Shown here piece by piece: positions 63,329 through 64,000 of a stretch of DNA of 64,000 nt. This stretch comes from a virus. The stretch covers positions 1 to 64,000 of the IMG/VR virus record IMGVR_UViG_3300032291_001492, one strand, 5' to 3'. Position 1 is the first letter of the stretch. Each line of letters starts with the position of its first letter. Both the position numbers and the translations under genes were made by a program. Below the pieces are notes generated by a model. That model worked only from the letters and a program-made list of their open reading frames with translations, was not told the origin of the DNA and searched no databases.

Positions 63329-64000
63329 ATGCAAGACCCAATAGTTGTAGAGAATTTAGTAAAACATGGTAAACACTTTTGTGTATTACCCTGGGTCCAC
63401 TTTCATTCATGGCCTGATGGCAGAGTTATGCCTTGCTGTGTTGCTGATAGTAATATGCCAGTGGCTGAGATTAAAAAAGATGAATCTATCATACAAATGG
63501 TTAATAGTGAAGATTTCAAAAAAATGCGTACTGCTATGTTAGCTGATGAACCAGTTGAAGCATGTAAGCGTTGCTATGACCTAGAGTTAATGGGTACTTG
63601 GACAATGCGTTTAAGTCATAATAAACGCCGAGGATTAGAGTATGTTAATCATATAAGTGAAATTACAGAAGATGATGGTAGTTTGACGGAATTCAAAATG
63701 AAATACATGGATTTACGTTTTAGTAATATGTGTAACATGAAGTGCCGTAGTTGTGGTCCTGGCTGTAGTAGTTTATGGGCACAAGAGTTTATTGATGAAC
63801 GTGGCGTGGATGTATACGAAGAATATTTTCACACAAAAAAAATTGTAATTAACAAAGCAGAAGAAATGGGCTTTATGAATAAATTAAAGCCATATCTAAA
63901 AGATGTTACTGAGGTTTATTTTGCTGGTGGTGAAATTATTATCACCCCGGAACATTATGAATGTTTAGATTATTGGATTGAGAATGGCTTAAACGAACAA
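63329..64000 (+). CDS. Radical SAM protein D of tandem array (N-terminal 224 residues, cut by window edge)
   Basis: ATG at 63329 follows GGAG at 63320-63323. HFCVLPWVHF (Cys18), MPCCVAD (Cys36, Cys37), ACKRCYDLE (Cys79, Cys82) and the radical SAM motif CNMKCRSC (Cys135, Cys139, Cys142) are all present. YFAGGEIIITPEHYECLDYW gives the GGE. It is more diverged than B and C. The frame is open to position 64000, so the array continues beyond the window. Confidence 0.8.
   Translation, partial: MQDPIVVENLVKHGKHFCVLPWVHFHSWPDGRVMPCCVADSNMPVAEIKKDESIIQMVNSEDFKKMRTAMLADEPVEACKRCYDLELMGTWTMRLSHNKRRGLEYVNHISEITEDDGSLTEFKMKYMDLRFSNMCNMKCRSCGPGCSSLWAQEFIDERGVDVYEEYFHTKKIVINKAEEMGFMNKLKPYLKDVTEVYFAGGEIIITPEHYECLDYWIENGLNEQ

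Overview
The window is an AT-rich stretch of the genome of a large T4-like tailed phage (myovirus). Three things show this: a head gene block in T4 order (20, 67-like, 21, 22, 23), a baseplate block (48/54-like, 53, hub, 5, 25, 6) and the T4 replication/transcription genes 46, 47 and 55. The style of the fibre and accessory proteins (GSNTQVQFN-type fibre modules, twitch-type radical SAM proteins, DUF6165, small-domain giant virion proteins) is typical of T4-like phages from open water (cyanophage/pelagiphage relatives). Nothing in the window identifies the host: there are no photosynthesis genes and no tRNAs. All functional calls come from reading the proteins; no database search was run.

Layout. 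1-2.8 kb (minus): two repeat-built tail fibre genes, the first cut by the window edge. 2.9-4.6 kb: a degenerate HNH-like protein (plus), a DUF6165-like protein and a SPASM-type radical SAM protein (minus). 4.7-14.2 kb (minus): the head module gp23, gp22, gp21, an acidic prohead-core protein, a small basic protein and gp20, preceded by a 1157-aa tape-measure-like protein carrying a GH19-type peptidoglycan hydrolase domain. 14.3-15.4 kb (plus): gp26-like and gp51-like baseplate hub genes. 15.36-15.86 kb: a gene-free convergent region packed with hairpins. 15.9-21.4 kb (minus): an operon with late sigma factor gp55, gp47, a small ORF, a sulfotransferase-like protein, gp46 and a PD-(D/E)XK nuclease. 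21.5-33.8 kb (plus): baseplate genes. 33.8-53.2 kb (plus): one uninterrupted 6463-codon gene. 53.2-56.2 kb (plus): small virion/fibre genes. 56.3-64 kb (plus): a tightly overlapping operon of three glycosyltransferase-like genes followed by at least four radical SAM genes, running off the right edge.

How it works together. The head genes build and mature the prohead: portal, scaffold, protease and major capsid protein. The plus-strand genes build hub, wedge and fibres. The recombination pair gp46/gp47 and the nuclease serve DNA replication and processing, and gp55 would direct late transcription. A GATAAATA/TATAAATA octamer, close to the T4 late promoter, recurs just upstream of structural genes on both strands.

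Most interesting: (i) the 19.4-kb gene, whose product combines two propeller-like regions with at least a dozen copies of a ~75-residue module, three of which contain a second ~45-residue module inserted at different positions; (ii) the glycosyltransferase plus tandem radical SAM operon, a candidate modification system of unknown substrate; (iii) the apparent absence of a lysozyme domain from the gp5-like hub and its presence as a GH19 domain in the tape measure; (iv) the structured, possibly RNA-encoding region at 15.4-15.86 kb.
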